Shown one piece after another: positions 8,068 through 16,767 of a DNA stretch of 64,000 nucleotides. The stretch's first letter is position 1; every line of letters starts with the position of its first letter. Below the pieces are notes generated by a model. That model worked only from the letters and a program-made list of their open reading frames with translations, was not told the origin of the DNA and made no database searches. The position numbers and the translations under genes were made by a program. The DNA comes from Anaerobaca lacustris (lineage in GTDB: Bacteria > Planctomycetota > Phycisphaerae > Sedimentisphaerales > Anaerobacaceae), in assembly GCF_030012215.1 (NCBI RefSeq), contig NZ_JASCXX010000024.1, forward strand, positions 1 to 64,000. Direction: 5' to 3'.

Positions 8068-10182
8068 TTATGGCCAGGTCGAGGCGATCTCGAAGACCTC
8101 CAGCGACTCGACGGCGATCGGGCCGCCCTCGCAGAAGAAACGCAACGACCGATTCTCGTCGGCGAACTTGACGCCCATCGGCATGTAGAGCCGGCCGGTG
8201 TTGGCGAAGACCTCGATCGAGGTGCGATCGACCAGGACGTCCAACTCGATCGCGCCATCCTTGGGTGACAACGGGGCGGTCTTGTCCAGGCAGGAGAGCT
8301 GGCGGGCCTTGGCGTCGTAGACGATGCGGACGCCTCGGATGTCCAGGGTCACGCGTTCGGCATCGCCCGGCTCGAAGCGGGTGCGGATGCGAAGCAGGTC
8401 GCCCCGGACGCCGCTGAGCAGGTCCTTTCGCGGCGTGAGCTTTTCGTTCGTCCAGGTCCGAAGGGGCGTCTGAATCCGTTCGATCTCCCGGACCGGCACG
8501 GCGAACAGGCGCGGGCCGTCGTCGGTTGTTCGCAGGGTCAGTTCGACGGGAAACAGCATCATCTGGTTGAACGGCATGCCCGGCATCTCGACGCGGCCCC
8601 AGGCGATCTGGATCCGCCGGCCGTCAGCGGGCGGGATGTCGCTGTAGGTCTGCGAGGCGTAGAAGCAGTTGCCGTAGTCGAACCGGATCTTGTCCGATTC
8701 GGGCGTGAAGGTCTTGCCGTCGAACGCGCCGATCAGATAGGTGCCGTCGGCGGCGTACAGGACCCAGCGTGCGTTGTCCGCATCGCCGTCGATGGGCAAC
8801 TCGAAGATCTCCGGGCACTCATAGAACCCCTCGATCAGGCTGGCGTACTGCCAGCTCTTGAGGTCGTCGGAGGTGTAGAATGCGATGGTGCGTTTGTCGT
8901 CGATCTCGTGATAGAGGGCCATGACCCAGTGCCGTCCCGGCCCGTACCAGATGACCTTCGGGTCGCGTCCTTGGTGTTTGACGACGGGATTGTCTTCATA
9001 CTCGGTGAAGGTCATTCCGCCGTCGTTGCTGTAGACGATGCACTCGCCCCGTCCGGTGCTGGTGTAGGCGGCCACGATGGGCGGATCGTCGCCGCTCTGA
9101 AAGCCCGCGGTGTCGTTCCCGTCGACCACGGCGCTGCCGGAGAAGCACCAGTCGCCAAACTGCTGCGGATACAGGGCGATGGGAAGCTCGGTCCAGTGGA
9201 CCAGATCGGTGCTGACGGCGTGGCCCCAGTGCATGTTGCCCCACTGGATGCCGTAGGGATTGTGCTGGTAGTAGAGATGGTACAGGCCCTTGTGGAAGAC
9301 GAGCCCGTTGGAGTCGTTGTTCCATCCGCGTCGCGAGGTGAAATGGAACTGCGGGCGATACTTCTCGCGGTACAGGTCTTCGGCCCCCTTGATGTCGTCG
9401 TCCTGGCCGATCAGATTGAGGCCGTGCGAGAAGCGGGGCAGGCCGTCCACCTCGATCGTCGCGGTCTTGCCCCTGAATGCGCTGACGTCCAGGAAGACCC
9501 AGAAGTCGGGATCGGCGTCGGCCAGCTCGATCTCGAATTCGCGGACCGTGCTGCCGTCGATGACGACCCTGGCTCGCCGTTTGGCGGCGCCGTTCTTGAC
9601 GGGGAAGTTGAGATACCGCGCGCTGAGCAGAAGCTCCTTGCTCTGGTCGAAATCGGTCTGCGAGTTGCTCTGGAAGATGTGATCGACGGTGATGTGGCCC
9701 CAGTGCCCGGCGTGGTTGTCCACGATGCGGATGCGTGCGGTCCGGCCGACGAAATCGGAGACGTCCCAGACTCGCGAGGACAATCGTTCGGAGCCGCCCG
9801 GCCGATTGTTGCGTCCGGTGGCCGTGCGAACGATGCGGCCGTCGACGATCAGGTCCATGCAGGTCAGACGGGGATAGCCGCCGCCGCCGATCAGGAAGTG
9901 GATGTAGCGGCGCTCGATCTCGAACGGCGGCGACGTGAGCGTGCCCTTCGATTCGTCACCGTTGAGGAAGCTGTTGACCAGGCCTCGACCTCGGAAGCCG
10001 GTGACCACCAACTGTCCCGGCAGGGTTCCCCTGGCCGGTGCGTTGCCGAAGGCATTGCCGGTCACCTCCCAGCTACCGTAGCCCGGGCCCTCGAAATCGC
10101 AGATCAGCAGGTCCGGTTCGCGCTGGCCCTGGCAGAGGCCGGGCAGGAGCATGGTCAGGAGAATCAAGACCCATCGTTGCAT
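8068..10182 (-). CDS. Secreted GH32 fructan hydrolase (levanase/invertase-like)
   Basis: A 704-residue exported enzyme (signal peptide MQRWVLILLTMLLPGLCQG). Residues about 25-245 form a beta-rich domain seen in front of some levanases (DUF4980-like). The GH32 catalytic domain follows. The nucleophile block, normally WMNDPNG, is WNNDSNG here; the RDP block is GRDPKVIW and the acid/base block is YECPEIF. All three carboxylates are kept, so it should hydrolyse beta-fructosides. A C-terminal beta-sandwich closes the protein (ELDVLVDRTSIEVFAN). Met-to-Asn and Pro-to-Ser changes in the first block could shift specificity. The GSDH-like gene lies 207 bp downstream. Confidence 0.93.
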   Translation of the reverse strand: MQRWVLILLTMLLPGLCQGQREPDLLICDFEGPGYGSWEVTGNAFGNAPARGTLPGQLVVTGFRGRGLVNSFLNGDESKGTLTSPPFEIERRYIHFLIGGGGYPRLTCMDLIVDGRIVRTATGRNNRPGGSERLSSRVWDVSDFVGRTARIRIVDNHAGHWGHITVDHIFQSNSQTDFDQSKELLLSARYLNFPVKNGAAKRRARVVIDGSTVREFEIELADADPDFWVFLDVSAFRGKTATIEVDGLPRFSHGLNLIGQDDDIKGAEDLYREKYRPQFHFTSRRGWNNDSNGLVFHKGLYHLYYQHNPYGIQWGNMHWGHAVSTDLVHWTELPIALYPQQFGDWCFSGSAVVDGNDTAGFQSGDDPPIVAAYTSTGRGECIVYSNDGGMTFTEYEDNPVVKHQGRDPKVIWYGPGRHWVMALYHEIDDKRTIAFYTSDDLKSWQYASLIEGFYECPEIFELPIDGDADNARWVLYAADGTYLIGAFDGKTFTPESDKIRFDYGNCFYASQTYSDIPPADGRRIQIAWGRVEMPGMPFNQMMLFPVELTLRTTDDGPRLFAVPVREIERIQTPLRTWTNEKLTPRKDLLSGVRGDLLRIRTRFEPGDAERVTLDIRGVRIVYDAKARQLSCLDKTAPLSPKDGAIELDVLVDRTSIEVFANTGRLYMPMGVKFADENRSLRFFCEGGPIAVESLEVFEIASTWP

Positions 10183-10338
10183 GGGAGCATCCTTTCCTTC
10201 TTCTTATACCGTTTGCACCGTCTTCGTCGGACCGATTGCACGGCTCGCACGTCTGGATTATGGGGGTTTTGGCCGTTGGGAGCAAGTCTCTGCTGCAGCC
10301 GAATCGCCACCGTCGAACGGCGACGAGCGATTTGGTCC

Positions 10339-10367
10339 TTGTTTTTGTCGGGCGTTTGAAGCATAAC
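10339..10367 (+). promoter_or_regulatory. Predicted promoter of the EamA transporter gene
   Basis: TTGTTT (10339-10344) and CATAAC (10362-10367) are 17 bp apart. A start near 10374 would leave only about 11 nt of leader before ATG 10385, consistent with the lack of a ribosome-binding site there. Confidence 0.4.
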
Positions 10368-10384
10368 AGGCCTCGTGACATAAA

Positions 10385-11242
10385 ATGCAACCCAGACAGA
10401 TCAATCTGATTCAACTCAACGTCGCCGTCCTGATGTGGGGCGGCACCGCGATGTTCGCCAAGGGCGTCGCGCTGCCCGTCTCGCACATCATCGGCCTGCG
10501 ATCGTTGATCGGGGCCGCGGCGCTGCTGGCTATGCTGGTCGTTCTCAAGAGGTCGCTTGGGGCCAACGGGGGCCGGCACTACGTGCTGATGGTCACGCTC
10601 GGATTGCTGCTGTGCGCCCACTGGCTGACCTACTTCAAGGCGCTGAAGGTCTCCACCGCGGCGGTCGGCATTCTGGCCCTGCATACGTATCCGATCCTCA
10701 CGGCGATCATCGAGCCATTTGTCTTCTCCGAGCGGCTGCGCAAGAGCGACATCGCCCTGGCGTTTGCCGTATTCGTCGGGATCCTCATCATGACGCCCAC
10801 GCTGAGCCTCTCGGACACGACGACGCAGGGGATCGTGCTGGGCGTGGTCTCGGGCCTGTTCTTCATGGCCCGCAACCTGCTGACCCGCAAGTACGTCCAT
10901 CAGTACACCAGCAGCGTCCTGATGTTCTGGCAGATGCTGGTGACGGGCCTGGTGCTGCTGCCGTGGCTGCTCGTCGATCGGGTGCCCTGGGCGCCCGGCA
11001 CGGGCGGGTTGCTGCTTCTGCTGGGGGTGGTCTTCACGGCGCTTCCGCACACGCTGTTCTCGGCCAGTTTCAAGCACCTCAGCGCCAAGACGGTCGGGAT
11101 CATCGCGACGCTGCTGCCGTTCTATGCGGCGGTGCTGGGCTACCTGATCCACGACGAAACCCTGTCGCTTCGCACCGTGGCCGGCGGTTCGGTCATCCTT
11201 GCGGCCATCGCCTTTGAGACCGTGCGCAGCGTGCGGACGTGA
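10385..11242 (+). CDS. EamA-family (DMT) transporter
   Basis: A 285-residue inner-membrane protein with ten predicted helices arranged as two EamA repeats. The first repeat starts QLNVAVLMWGGTAMFAKG and contains LRSLIGAAALLAMLVVL; the second starts around TQGIVLGVVSGLFFMARNLL. Members export metabolites or amino acids, but the substrate cannot be read from the sequence. ATG 10385 lacks a ribosome-binding site (GTGACATAAA upstream); a short leader is predicted. A palindromic repeat lies just after the stop codon. Confidence 0.9.
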   Translation: MQPRQINLIQLNVAVLMWGGTAMFAKGVALPVSHIIGLRSLIGAAALLAMLVVLKRSLGANGGRHYVLMVTLGLLLCAHWLTYFKALKVSTAAVGILALHTYPILTAIIEPFVFSERLRKSDIALAFAVFVGILIMTPTLSLSDTTTQGIVLGVVSGLFFMARNLLTRKYVHQYTSSVLMFWQMLVTGLVLLPWLLVDRVPWAPGTGGLLLLLGVVFTALPHTLFSASFKHLSAKTVGIIATLLPFYAAVLGYLIHDETLSLRTVAGGSVILAAIAFETVRSVRT

Positions 11243-11248
11243 TCGGCC

Positions 11249-11280
11249 GTGCCGCAGGGCGACGCATGCGTCGCCCCTAC
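11249..11280. repeat. REP-like palindrome, third copy of the 20-bp core
   Basis: GGGCGACGCATGCGTCGCCC (11257-11276) followed by CTAC, giving GTAG-palindrome on the minus strand. About 8 bp to its left (GTGCCGCA) also match the 98-bp repeat at 5434 and 24861; the right-hand part of that repeat is missing. Confidence 0.7.
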
Positions 11281-11441
11281 ACTTTGCTGCGGCATCAGAA
11301 GCGTTCGGACCTGATCGGCGTACATGCGAATGGGGCGCTTGGCGCTGGCGGCCAGGCCGCCAGCCGTGTAAGATGTGGCGCCGATCCACCCACCAAAGCG
11401 GGGGATCGAGACAAGCACCGGTTTTTCAGAAGGAGCAAGAA

Positions 11442-12134
11442 ATGAACAAGGCAGTCGTGTTGGCGGTCATCAGTGGCAGTCTTTTGCTGTCGTCGTGCGA
11501 TCAGAGTGTATCCGTCCCGCCGAAGACGCACCCGGACGTCAGCTCGTGGAACGACCTGTTCGCCCCGGATTTGTCCGATGCGATCTACCCGGAGGGCATC
11601 TGGACGTTCGAGGACGGGGTCCTGACCGCCAGCGAGGACCAGGCGATCTGGACGAAGAAAGACTATGACAACTTCATCGTGGATCTCGAGTTCAAGACAG
11701 CCGAGGGCACCAACAGCGGCGTGATCGTCTACTGCACCGACATGGAGAACTGGATCCCCAACTCCGTCGAGGTCCAGATCGCCGACGATTTCGCCGAGCA
11801 ATGGGCCAACAGCCCCGGCACCTGGCAGTGCGGGGCGATCTTCGGCCACCTGGCGCCCACCAAGAGCATGGTCAAGAGGCCCGGCGAGTGGAACCGCATG
11901 ACGATCACGTGCCGGGATCAGATGATCTACGTCATGCTCAACGGCGAGATGGTCGCGGTGATGAACATGGCCCTGTGGACCAGCGCCGAGACCAATCCGG
12001 ACGGCAGCGAGATCCCCTCGTGGCTGAGCACGCCGTTTGCCGAGCTGCCTACGCACGGCCACATCGGGCTCCAGGGCAAGCATGCCGGCGCTCCGATCTA
12101 TTTCCGCAACCTGAAGATCAAGGCAATCGACTGA
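11442..12134 (+). CDS. DUF1080 (3-keto-disaccharide hydrolase-like) lipoprotein
   Basis: A 230-residue lipoprotein. ATG 11442 is chosen because AGGAG lies 7 bp upstream and a lipoprotein signal follows (VISGSLLLSSC, lipobox LSSC). The mature part is a DUF1080 jelly-roll: DLFAPDLSDAIYPEGIW, TKKDYDNFIVDLEFKTAEG, NSGVIVYC and the late GHIGLQGKHAGAPIYFRN are family hallmarks. Some members hydrolyse 3-keto-glycosides; many simply bind carbohydrate. The family is greatly expanded in planctomycetes. The location is probably periplasmic and lipid-anchored. Specificity cannot be assigned. Confidence 0.9.
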   Translation: MNKAVVLAVISGSLLLSSCDQSVSVPPKTHPDVSSWNDLFAPDLSDAIYPEGIWTFEDGVLTASEDQAIWTKKDYDNFIVDLEFKTAEGTNSGVIVYCTDMENWIPNSVEVQIADDFAEQWANSPGTWQCGAIFGHLAPTKSMVKRPGEWNRMTITCRDQMIYVMLNGEMVAVMNMALWTSAETNPDGSEIPSWLSTPFAELPTHGHIGLQGKHAGAPIYFRNLKIKAID

Positions 12135-12290
12135 GGCCGGACCTTCCCTCTTTTGTCCAAAATCAGGGAATTCCCCTCTTGGCGTCGTCTGGGCCGAGAG
12201 GGCAATATAGCGTCGTGTGCGTGTTCTTCGTGACGGAGAACTGCCCGCGGGGGCAGGTGAAACCACGGTGTATCAAGGAGAGACAGACCG

Positions 12291-12758
12291 ATGAAGGGCA
12301 ACGACAAGGTCATTGCGGCGCTGGACGCCCGACTGGCCGACGAGCTGACCGCGATCAACCAGTACATGGTCCATGCCGAAATGTGTGCGAACTGGGGTTA
12401 TGGACGCCTTCACGCCGCCATCGAGAAGCGGGCCATCGTCGAGATGAAGCACGCCGAGAAGCTCATCGAGAGGATTCTGTTTCTCGAAGGCAAGCCGACC
12501 GTCAGCAAGTTGAACAAGATCAGCATCGGCGCCGACGTCGAGAAGCAGCTCAAGAACGACTGGAAGGCGGAAGAGACCGCCATCAAGGACTACAACGCCG
12601 ATATCCAGATGGCCGGCGACGTCGGGGACCACGGCACGCGAGAGCTTCTGGTGTCCATCCTTCGCGACGAAGAGGGCCACATCGACTGGATCGAGATGCA
12701 GCTCGACCAGATCAAACAGCTTGGCCTCCAGAACTACCTCGTCGAGCAGATGGAGTAA
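12291..12758 (+). CDS. bfr: Bacterioferritin
   Basis: A 155-residue four-helix iron-storage protein. All ferroxidase ligands sit at the positions known from the E. coli protein: E18, E51, H54, E94, E127 and H130. The haem-binding Met52 is also present (VEMKHAEK), so this is a true haem-type bacterioferritin that would form a 24-mer, oxidise Fe(II) and store Fe(III) in the cytoplasm. AAGGAG lies about 10 bp before ATG 12291. A short GC hairpin (CTGCCC/GGGCAG) lies about 35 bp upstream. No bacterioferritin-associated ferredoxin gene is adjacent. Confidence 0.96.
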   Translation: MKGNDKVIAALDARLADELTAINQYMVHAEMCANWGYGRLHAAIEKRAIVEMKHAEKLIERILFLEGKPTVSKLNKISIGADVEKQLKNDWKAEETAIKDYNADIQMAGDVGDHGTRELLVSILRDEEGHIDWIEMQLDQIKQLGLQNYLVEQME

Positions 12759-12927
12759 CCTGCGCCGTTGCGCGGGGTGTCCAGGTCTTGCACGCTTGGT
12801 CCGCATGCGGTAGTCTGAGCGCCGGGGATTTGTCTTGTTTCCCGGCGCGATGTCGCCTCCCACAGGAGCATTTCGCACTCCGGGCCCCCTGTTGGATGAT
12901 GGGTTTGTGGGCGAGGAGTTCTGCGAT

Positions 12928-13236
12928 ATGTCTGTGTTCGAAGCGATTATGCTGGTCTGTTTCGGGGTGAGCTGGCCGATTTCGATCGCCAAATCGCTGC
13001 GTACGAAGCAGGTCGAGGGCAAGAGCCCGCTGTTCATGGGAATCGTCTGCTTCGGCTATCTCAACGGCGTCCTTTACAAGGCCCTGCACGCCTTCGACTG
13101 GATCATCGTGCTGTACGTCCTGAACATGGTCTTCGTGGCGACGGACCTTTTCCTGTACTTCCACTACACCCGGACCCGGCGGGGGAGCTTGCCTGACGGC
13201 TGGTCCACAAGCCCCCCCGGCGAATGCCCCGTCTGA
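12928..13236 (+). CDS. Small PQ-loop-like membrane protein
   Basis: A 102-residue membrane protein with three predicted helices. ATG 12928 is chosen because GAGGAG lies upstream and the frame further upstream is not protein-like. The stretch FGVSWPISIAKSLRTKQ followed by VEGKSPLFM resembles PQ-loop/SWEET half-transporters, in which a Pro-containing helix is followed by a K-S-L-R-T-K and G-K-S block. A single three-helix unit would need to dimerise. Substrate unknown. Confidence 0.8.
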   Translation: MSVFEAIMLVCFGVSWPISIAKSLRTKQVEGKSPLFMGIVCFGYLNGVLYKALHAFDWIIVLYVLNMVFVATDLFLYFHYTRTRRGSLPDGWSTSPPGECPV

Positions 13237-13276
13237 AGGCCCCGGCCGGGCCACGCTCTGCCCGCTCGATATTCCG

Positions 13277-13305
13277 TTGAATCGCGCCCGGTGCGCGCGT
13301 ATAAT
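13277..13305 (+). promoter_or_regulatory. Strong predicted promoter of argG
   Basis: TTGAAT (13277-13282) and a perfect TATAAT (13300-13305) are 17 bp apart. A start near 13312 would give a leader of about 33 nt before ATG 13345. No arginine-repressor-like operator is evident. Confidence 0.65.
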
Positions 13306-13344
13306 CTGCGTTTTTGAGATTCTTGGCGTTTTGGGGATACCGCT

Positions 13345-14580
13345 ATGGCGAAGAAGCAACAACAGCAGAAGGTCGTGTTGGCATACAGTGGCGGGCTCGA
13401 TACGAGCGTGATCCTGCCCTGGCTGAAGGAAACCTATGGGTACGACGTCATCGCGTTTGCGGCCGAATTGGGGCAGGGCGACGAGCTGGCGGGCATCAAG
13501 AAGAAAGCTCTGGCCAGCGGGGCCAGCAAATGCGTGGTCAAGGACCTGCGCCGCGAGTTCGTCGAGGACTACCTCTGGCCGATGCTCAAGAGCGGCGCCG
13601 TCTACGAGAACGGCTATCTGCTGGGCACCAGCATCGCCAGGCCGCTGATCGCCAAGCATCAGGTGGAGGTCGCGCACGCCGAGAAGGCGACCGCCGTCGC
13701 CCACGGCGCCACGGGCAAGGGCAACGACCAGGTCCGCTTCGAACTGACCTTCATGGCCCTGGACCCAACGCTGGAGATCATCGCCCCGTGGAAGGACCCG
13801 AAATTCAAGCTGACCAGCCGGGAGGCGGCGGTCGACTACGCCAAGAAGCACAACATTCCCATCGAGCAGAGCAAGAAGAAGATTTACTCTCGCGACCGCA
13901 ACCTCTGGCACATCAGCCACGAGGGCGCGGACCTCGAAGACCCGGCCAACGAGCCCAAGGACGATCTGTTCGTGATGTCCCAACCCGTCAGCCAGACGCC
14001 CGACAAGCCTGATTATGTCACCATCGGTTTCCACGAAGGGGTCCCCGTCAAGCTCGACGGCAAGCTGACCAGCGGCGTCAAGATGATCGAGGCGCTCAAC
14101 GAGATCGGCGGCCGGCACGCCGTCGGTCAGGTGGACGTCGTGGAGAACCGCCTGGTGGGCATGAAGTCGCGAGGGGTCTACGAGACGCCCGGCGGCACGA
14201 TCCTGATGACGGCGCACGCGGCCCTGGAAAGCCTCACGATGGAGCGGGAGACGATGCACTACAAGCAGCAGGTGGCGCTGAAGTACGCCGAGCTGGTCTA
14301 TTACGGCCAGTGGTTCAGCCCGCTTCGCGAGGCGCTCGATGCCTTCATCGACGTTACCCAGCGCAGCGTCACGGGCGACGTGCGGGTCAAGCTGTTCAAA
14401 GGCCGTTGCACGCCGGCCGGCATGAAGAGCCCGAACAGCCTGTATCAGGCGGACCTGGCCAGCTTCACGATGGGCGCCGAATACGATCAGATCGACGCCA
14501 AGGGGTTCATTCGCCTGTTCGGGCTGCCCATGAAGGTGGCCGGGGCGGTCAGCCGCAGGGAGCAAAAGGGCGCCAAGTAA
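13345..14580 (+). CDS. argG: Argininosuccinate synthase
   Basis: A 411-residue enzyme that joins citrulline and aspartate with ATP hydrolysis to AMP, the penultimate step of arginine synthesis. The N-terminal PP-loop [10 protein letters not shown] is intact. Further family blocks are GCTGKGN-like [15 protein letters not shown], the substrate region [14 protein letters not shown] and the late [13 protein letters not shown]. The length is normal (about 400). It has its own strong promoter at 13277-13305. The prepilin peptidase gene begins 45 bp after its stop and may be co-transcribed. No other arginine gene is in the window. Confidence 0.97.
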   Translation: MAKKQQQQKVVLAYSGGLDTSVILPWLKETYGYDVIAFAAELGQGDELAGIKKKALASGASKCVVKDLRREFVEDYLWPMLKSGAVYENGYLLGTSIARPLIAKHQVEVAHAEKATAVAHGATGKGNDQVRFELTFMALDPTLEIIAPWKDPKFKLTSREAAVDYAKKHNIPIEQSKKKIYSRDRNLWHISHEGADLEDPANEPKDDLFVMSQPVSQTPDKPDYVTIGFHEGVPVKLDGKLTSGVKMIEALNEIGGRHAVGQVDVVENRLVGMKSRGVYETPGGTILMTAHAALESLTMERETMHYKQQVALKYAELVYYGQWFSPLREALDAFIDVTQRSVTGDVRVKLFKGRCTPAGMKSPNSLYQADLASFTMGAEYDQIDAKGFIRLFGLPMKVAGAVSRREQKGAK

Positions 14581-14625
14581 CGAACGTTCGAGCGACGGGA
14601 CGCCCGGCACGGCACAGGAGGCGAT

Positions 14626-15807
14626 GTGGCGGCACAGGAATGGATCATCAGTGCGTTTACTTTTGCGTTCGGCTGCTGCATTGGCAGCTTCCTGAACGTC
14701 GTGATCTATCGCCTGCCCCGCGAGAAGTCGCTGGTGAGCCCCGGCTCGGCCTGTCCCGGCTGCGGCAAGCCCATCCGGTTCTACGACAACATCCCGCTGA
14801 TTTCCTGGCTCGTCCTGCGGGCCAGGTGCCGCCATTGTGGCACGGGCATCTCGCCACGGTACTTCATCGTCGAGCTGCTTACGGGCCTGGTGTTTCTCGG
14901 ACTGTACCTGGTCTATTTCCACTCGGCCGTGCGGCTGGGCATGCAGGCGCCAAACGGATGGTTCGTCTATCTGGTCCATGTCATCCTGCTGGCGGCCCTC
15001 ATCGCCGGCTCGGGGATCGACCTGGAGCTTTGGATCATCCCGCTGTCGATCTGCTGGTTCGCCACCGCCGTCGGGTTCGTCGGCTCGGCTGTTGGCGGCT
15101 ATCTGATCGATCCGGAGGTCGTCAGGACTCATTCGCTGCTTCCCGTCGCCTCGCCGACGACCGGGGCACTGGCGCTTGGGGCCGGGATCGGTCTGGCGGC
15201 GAGCCTGCTGCTTCTCAAGGCGGGTCTGCTCAAACGCAGCTATGAAATCCCCGAGACGGGCGAGAAGCCCGAGCCGGTCGAAGAGAAGCCGAAGGTGGAG
15301 AAGGGGGCGTTCCCATTTGCCGACGATCCCGAATTCAACCATCGCCTCGAAGCGATGAGGGAGATCGTCTTTCTGACGCCCGTGATCGTTGGCGCGATCG
15401 TGGCCAACGCCGTACTGACCCGGTCGGGCCCGCTGGCGGCAGGGTGGGCCGGCCTCCTGGAGGTTCCTGCCGTTGCGGGGTTCCTCGGCAGTTTCTTGGG
15501 CTACTTCGTCGGCTGCGCGGTCGTCTGGGCGACCCGGGTCCTGGGGACCCTGGCCTTCGGCAAGGAGGCGATGGGGCTCGGCGACGTCCACCTGATGGGG
15601 GCCGCCGGGGCGGTGATCGGCCCGGTGATGGTGGTCGTCGCGTTCTTCGTTGCCCCGTTCTTCGGGCTCGGCTGGGCGCTGTTCCAGATGGTTTTCAAAA
15701 AAATCCGCCAGATTCCCTACGGTCCATTCTTGTCTTTCGCCGTCTTGACGGTTATGATTCTTCACGATTGGATACTCAAGGAGTGTGCCTTCCTTTTCTT
15801 GCACTGA
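14626..15807 (+). CDS. Prepilin peptidase (A24 family) with an inserted segment
   Basis: A 393-residue bifunctional membrane peptidase/methylase that processes type IV pilin or type II secretion pseudopilins. GTG 14626 is used as the start because AGGAGG lies 5 bp upstream. The N-terminal part carries [13 protein letters not shown] and two CxxC pairs (CPGCGKP and CRHCGTG) of the methylase domain. The peptidase aspartates are expected in an early membrane segment and in [10 protein letters not shown] (GxGD). Between helices there is an extra charged segment of about 60-80 residues (around [15 protein letters not shown]), making it longer than the usual 250-290 residues. The window's secretin could be part of the same machinery. 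Confidence 0.92.
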   Translation: MAAQEWIISAFTFAFGCCIGSFLNVVIYRLPREKSLVSPGSACPGCGKPIRFYDNIPLISWLVLRARCRHCGTGISPRYFIVELLTGLVFLGLYLVYFHSAVRLGMQAPNGWFVYLVHVILLAALIAGSGIDLELWIIPLSICWFATAVGFVGSAVGGYLIDPEVVRTHSLLPVASPTTGALALGAGIGLAASLLLLKAGLLKRSYEIPETGEKPEPVEEKPKVEKGAFPFADDPEFNHRLEAMREIVFLTPVIVGAIVANAVLTRSGPLAAGWAGLLEVPAVAGFLGSFLGYFVGCAVVWATRVLGTLAFGKEAMGLGDVHLMGAAGAVIGPVMVVVAFFVAPFFGLGWALFQMVFKKIRQIPYGPFLSFAVLTVMILHDWILKECAFLFLH

Positions 15808-15848
15808 GAGGGCATTGCTGCGTTCATGGGATTGCAAGGAGGTTTCGA

Positions 15849-16508
15849 ATGCACGTCGTCAAAGTCAGACTGATTGTCCCGCTGCTGTTGGTCGTTGGAT
15901 TGTCCCTGGTTTCCGGCTGCACCGACTACAAGAAGAAATACGACTATCTCAACGTCGAGCACCAGAACCTCAAGGGGCGTTTTGAGAACCTCCAGAATGA
16001 GAAGCAGCAACTCGCCCAGCGCATCAGCCAGGACCAGCGGACGATCGACGAACTGCGTCGGCAGATCGAGGAGCTGAACCAGACGCCCGCCGAGGCGACC
16101 GGATTTGGCGAGGGCTACGATGTGGCCTTCGATGCGGCGGCCGGGACGATCACCGTGACGCTGCCCAACACGATCCTCTTCGAGTCGGGCAAGGCGGAGC
16201 TCAAGAGCGCTACCAGCGCCGAACTCGACCACATCCTGTCCGTTCTGAAATCGAAGTATGCGGGCAAGGCGATCGATGTTGTGGGCCACACGGACACCGA
16301 TCCGATCAAGAAATCGCCCTGGAAAGACAATTGGGAGCTGTCGGCCCAGCGGGCGCTTTCCGTAACGCGGTACCTGATGAACCAGGGCATACCGGCCTCG
16401 GAGATTCGCGCCGCAGGCTGCGGTCCGGCCCGGCCGATTGCCCCGAACACGACGGTGGCCGGCAAGGCCAAAAACCGTCGTGTGGAGATCGTCGTCAGTA
16501 TGCGGTAG
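15849..16508 (+). CDS. OmpA-family (Pal-like) lipoprotein
   Basis: A 219-residue protein starting at ATG 15849, preceded by AAGGAGG 7 bp upstream. It has a lipoprotein signal (LLLVVGLSLVSGC, lipobox VSGC). A coiled coil of about 50 residues follows (DYLNVEHQNLKGRFENLQNE region), then an OmpA C-terminal domain: ILFESGKAEL, VVGHTDTDPI, NWELSAQRALSV and KNRRVEIVV. The conserved Asp and Arg that bind meso-diaminopimelate of peptidoglycan (in HTDTD and in NRRVEI) are present. It should anchor the outer membrane to the cell wall and is evidence for a Gram-negative envelope. Confidence 0.94.
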   Translation: MHVVKVRLIVPLLLVVGLSLVSGCTDYKKKYDYLNVEHQNLKGRFENLQNEKQQLAQRISQDQRTIDELRRQIEELNQTPAEATGFGEGYDVAFDAAAGTITVTLPNTILFESGKAELKSATSAELDHILSVLKSKYAGKAIDVVGHTDTDPIKKSPWKDNWELSAQRALSVTRYLMNQGIPASEIRAAGCGPARPIAPNTTVAGKAKNRRVEIVVSMR

Positions 16509-16557
16509 GGGATGCCGAGGTGACGTGCCTCAATGCCCGTCGTTGTGACCGGCTGGC

Positions 16558-16767
16558 CTATTCCTCTTGCGACGGCGCCACGGAGATCACGAATTCGTGC
16601 TGCGCCGGGTCGAACCGGACCTCTTCAACGACCCCCGATACGGGACAGATATGCGCTGCCTCCGCACTGACTGCCGCGCAGAGGTTCTGTCCTTTGCGCA
16701 CGAAATCGCCCGCGTGGACCGCGGGCGACTCCGTGGCATCGATTCGTAAGATCCATCGTGCGGTCAT
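16558..16767 (-). CDS. Tiny barrel-sandwich (biotinyl/lipoyl-like) protein without the lysine
   Basis: A 69-residue protein whose ATG overlaps the stop of the alkaline phosphatase gene by 4 bp (ATGA), so it is translationally coupled. The pattern AVHAGDFVRKGQNLCAAV ... ICPVSGVVEEVRFD is that of a barrel-sandwich hybrid fold as in biotin- or lipoyl-carrier domains or RnfC-type domains. The central Met-Lys-Met of carrier proteins is absent; PVSGVV takes its place, so no biotin or lipoate should be attached. Why such a domain is coupled to a phosphatase is unclear. Fold assignment is inference. Confidence 0.7.
   Translation of the reverse strand: MTARWILRIDATESPAVHAGDFVRKGQNLCAAVSAEAAHICPVSGVVEEVRFDPAQHEFVISVAPSQEE

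Noticed and set aside
6319-10359. Long plus-strand frames opposite the GSDH-like and GH32 genes
   Set aside because: The minus-strand products have clear signal peptides and enzyme motifs; the plus-strand translations are Ala/Val/Asp-rich shadows.
12243-12258. CTGCCC/GGGCAG hairpin upstream of bfr as an iron-responsive riboswitch or terminator
   Set aside because: Only a 6-bp stem with no U-run or further structure; too little to call.
12759-12776. Possible terminator after bfr
   Set aside because: A 7-bp GC stem (CCTGCGC/GCGCGGG) exists, but no T-run follows and one pair is G-U.
12712-15837. A 1041-codon open frame on the minus strand
   Set aside because: It is antisense to argG and the prepilin peptidase gene, both of which have family motifs; its translation is low-complexity Arg/Pro/Gln-rich sequence typical of shadow frames in GC-rich DNA.
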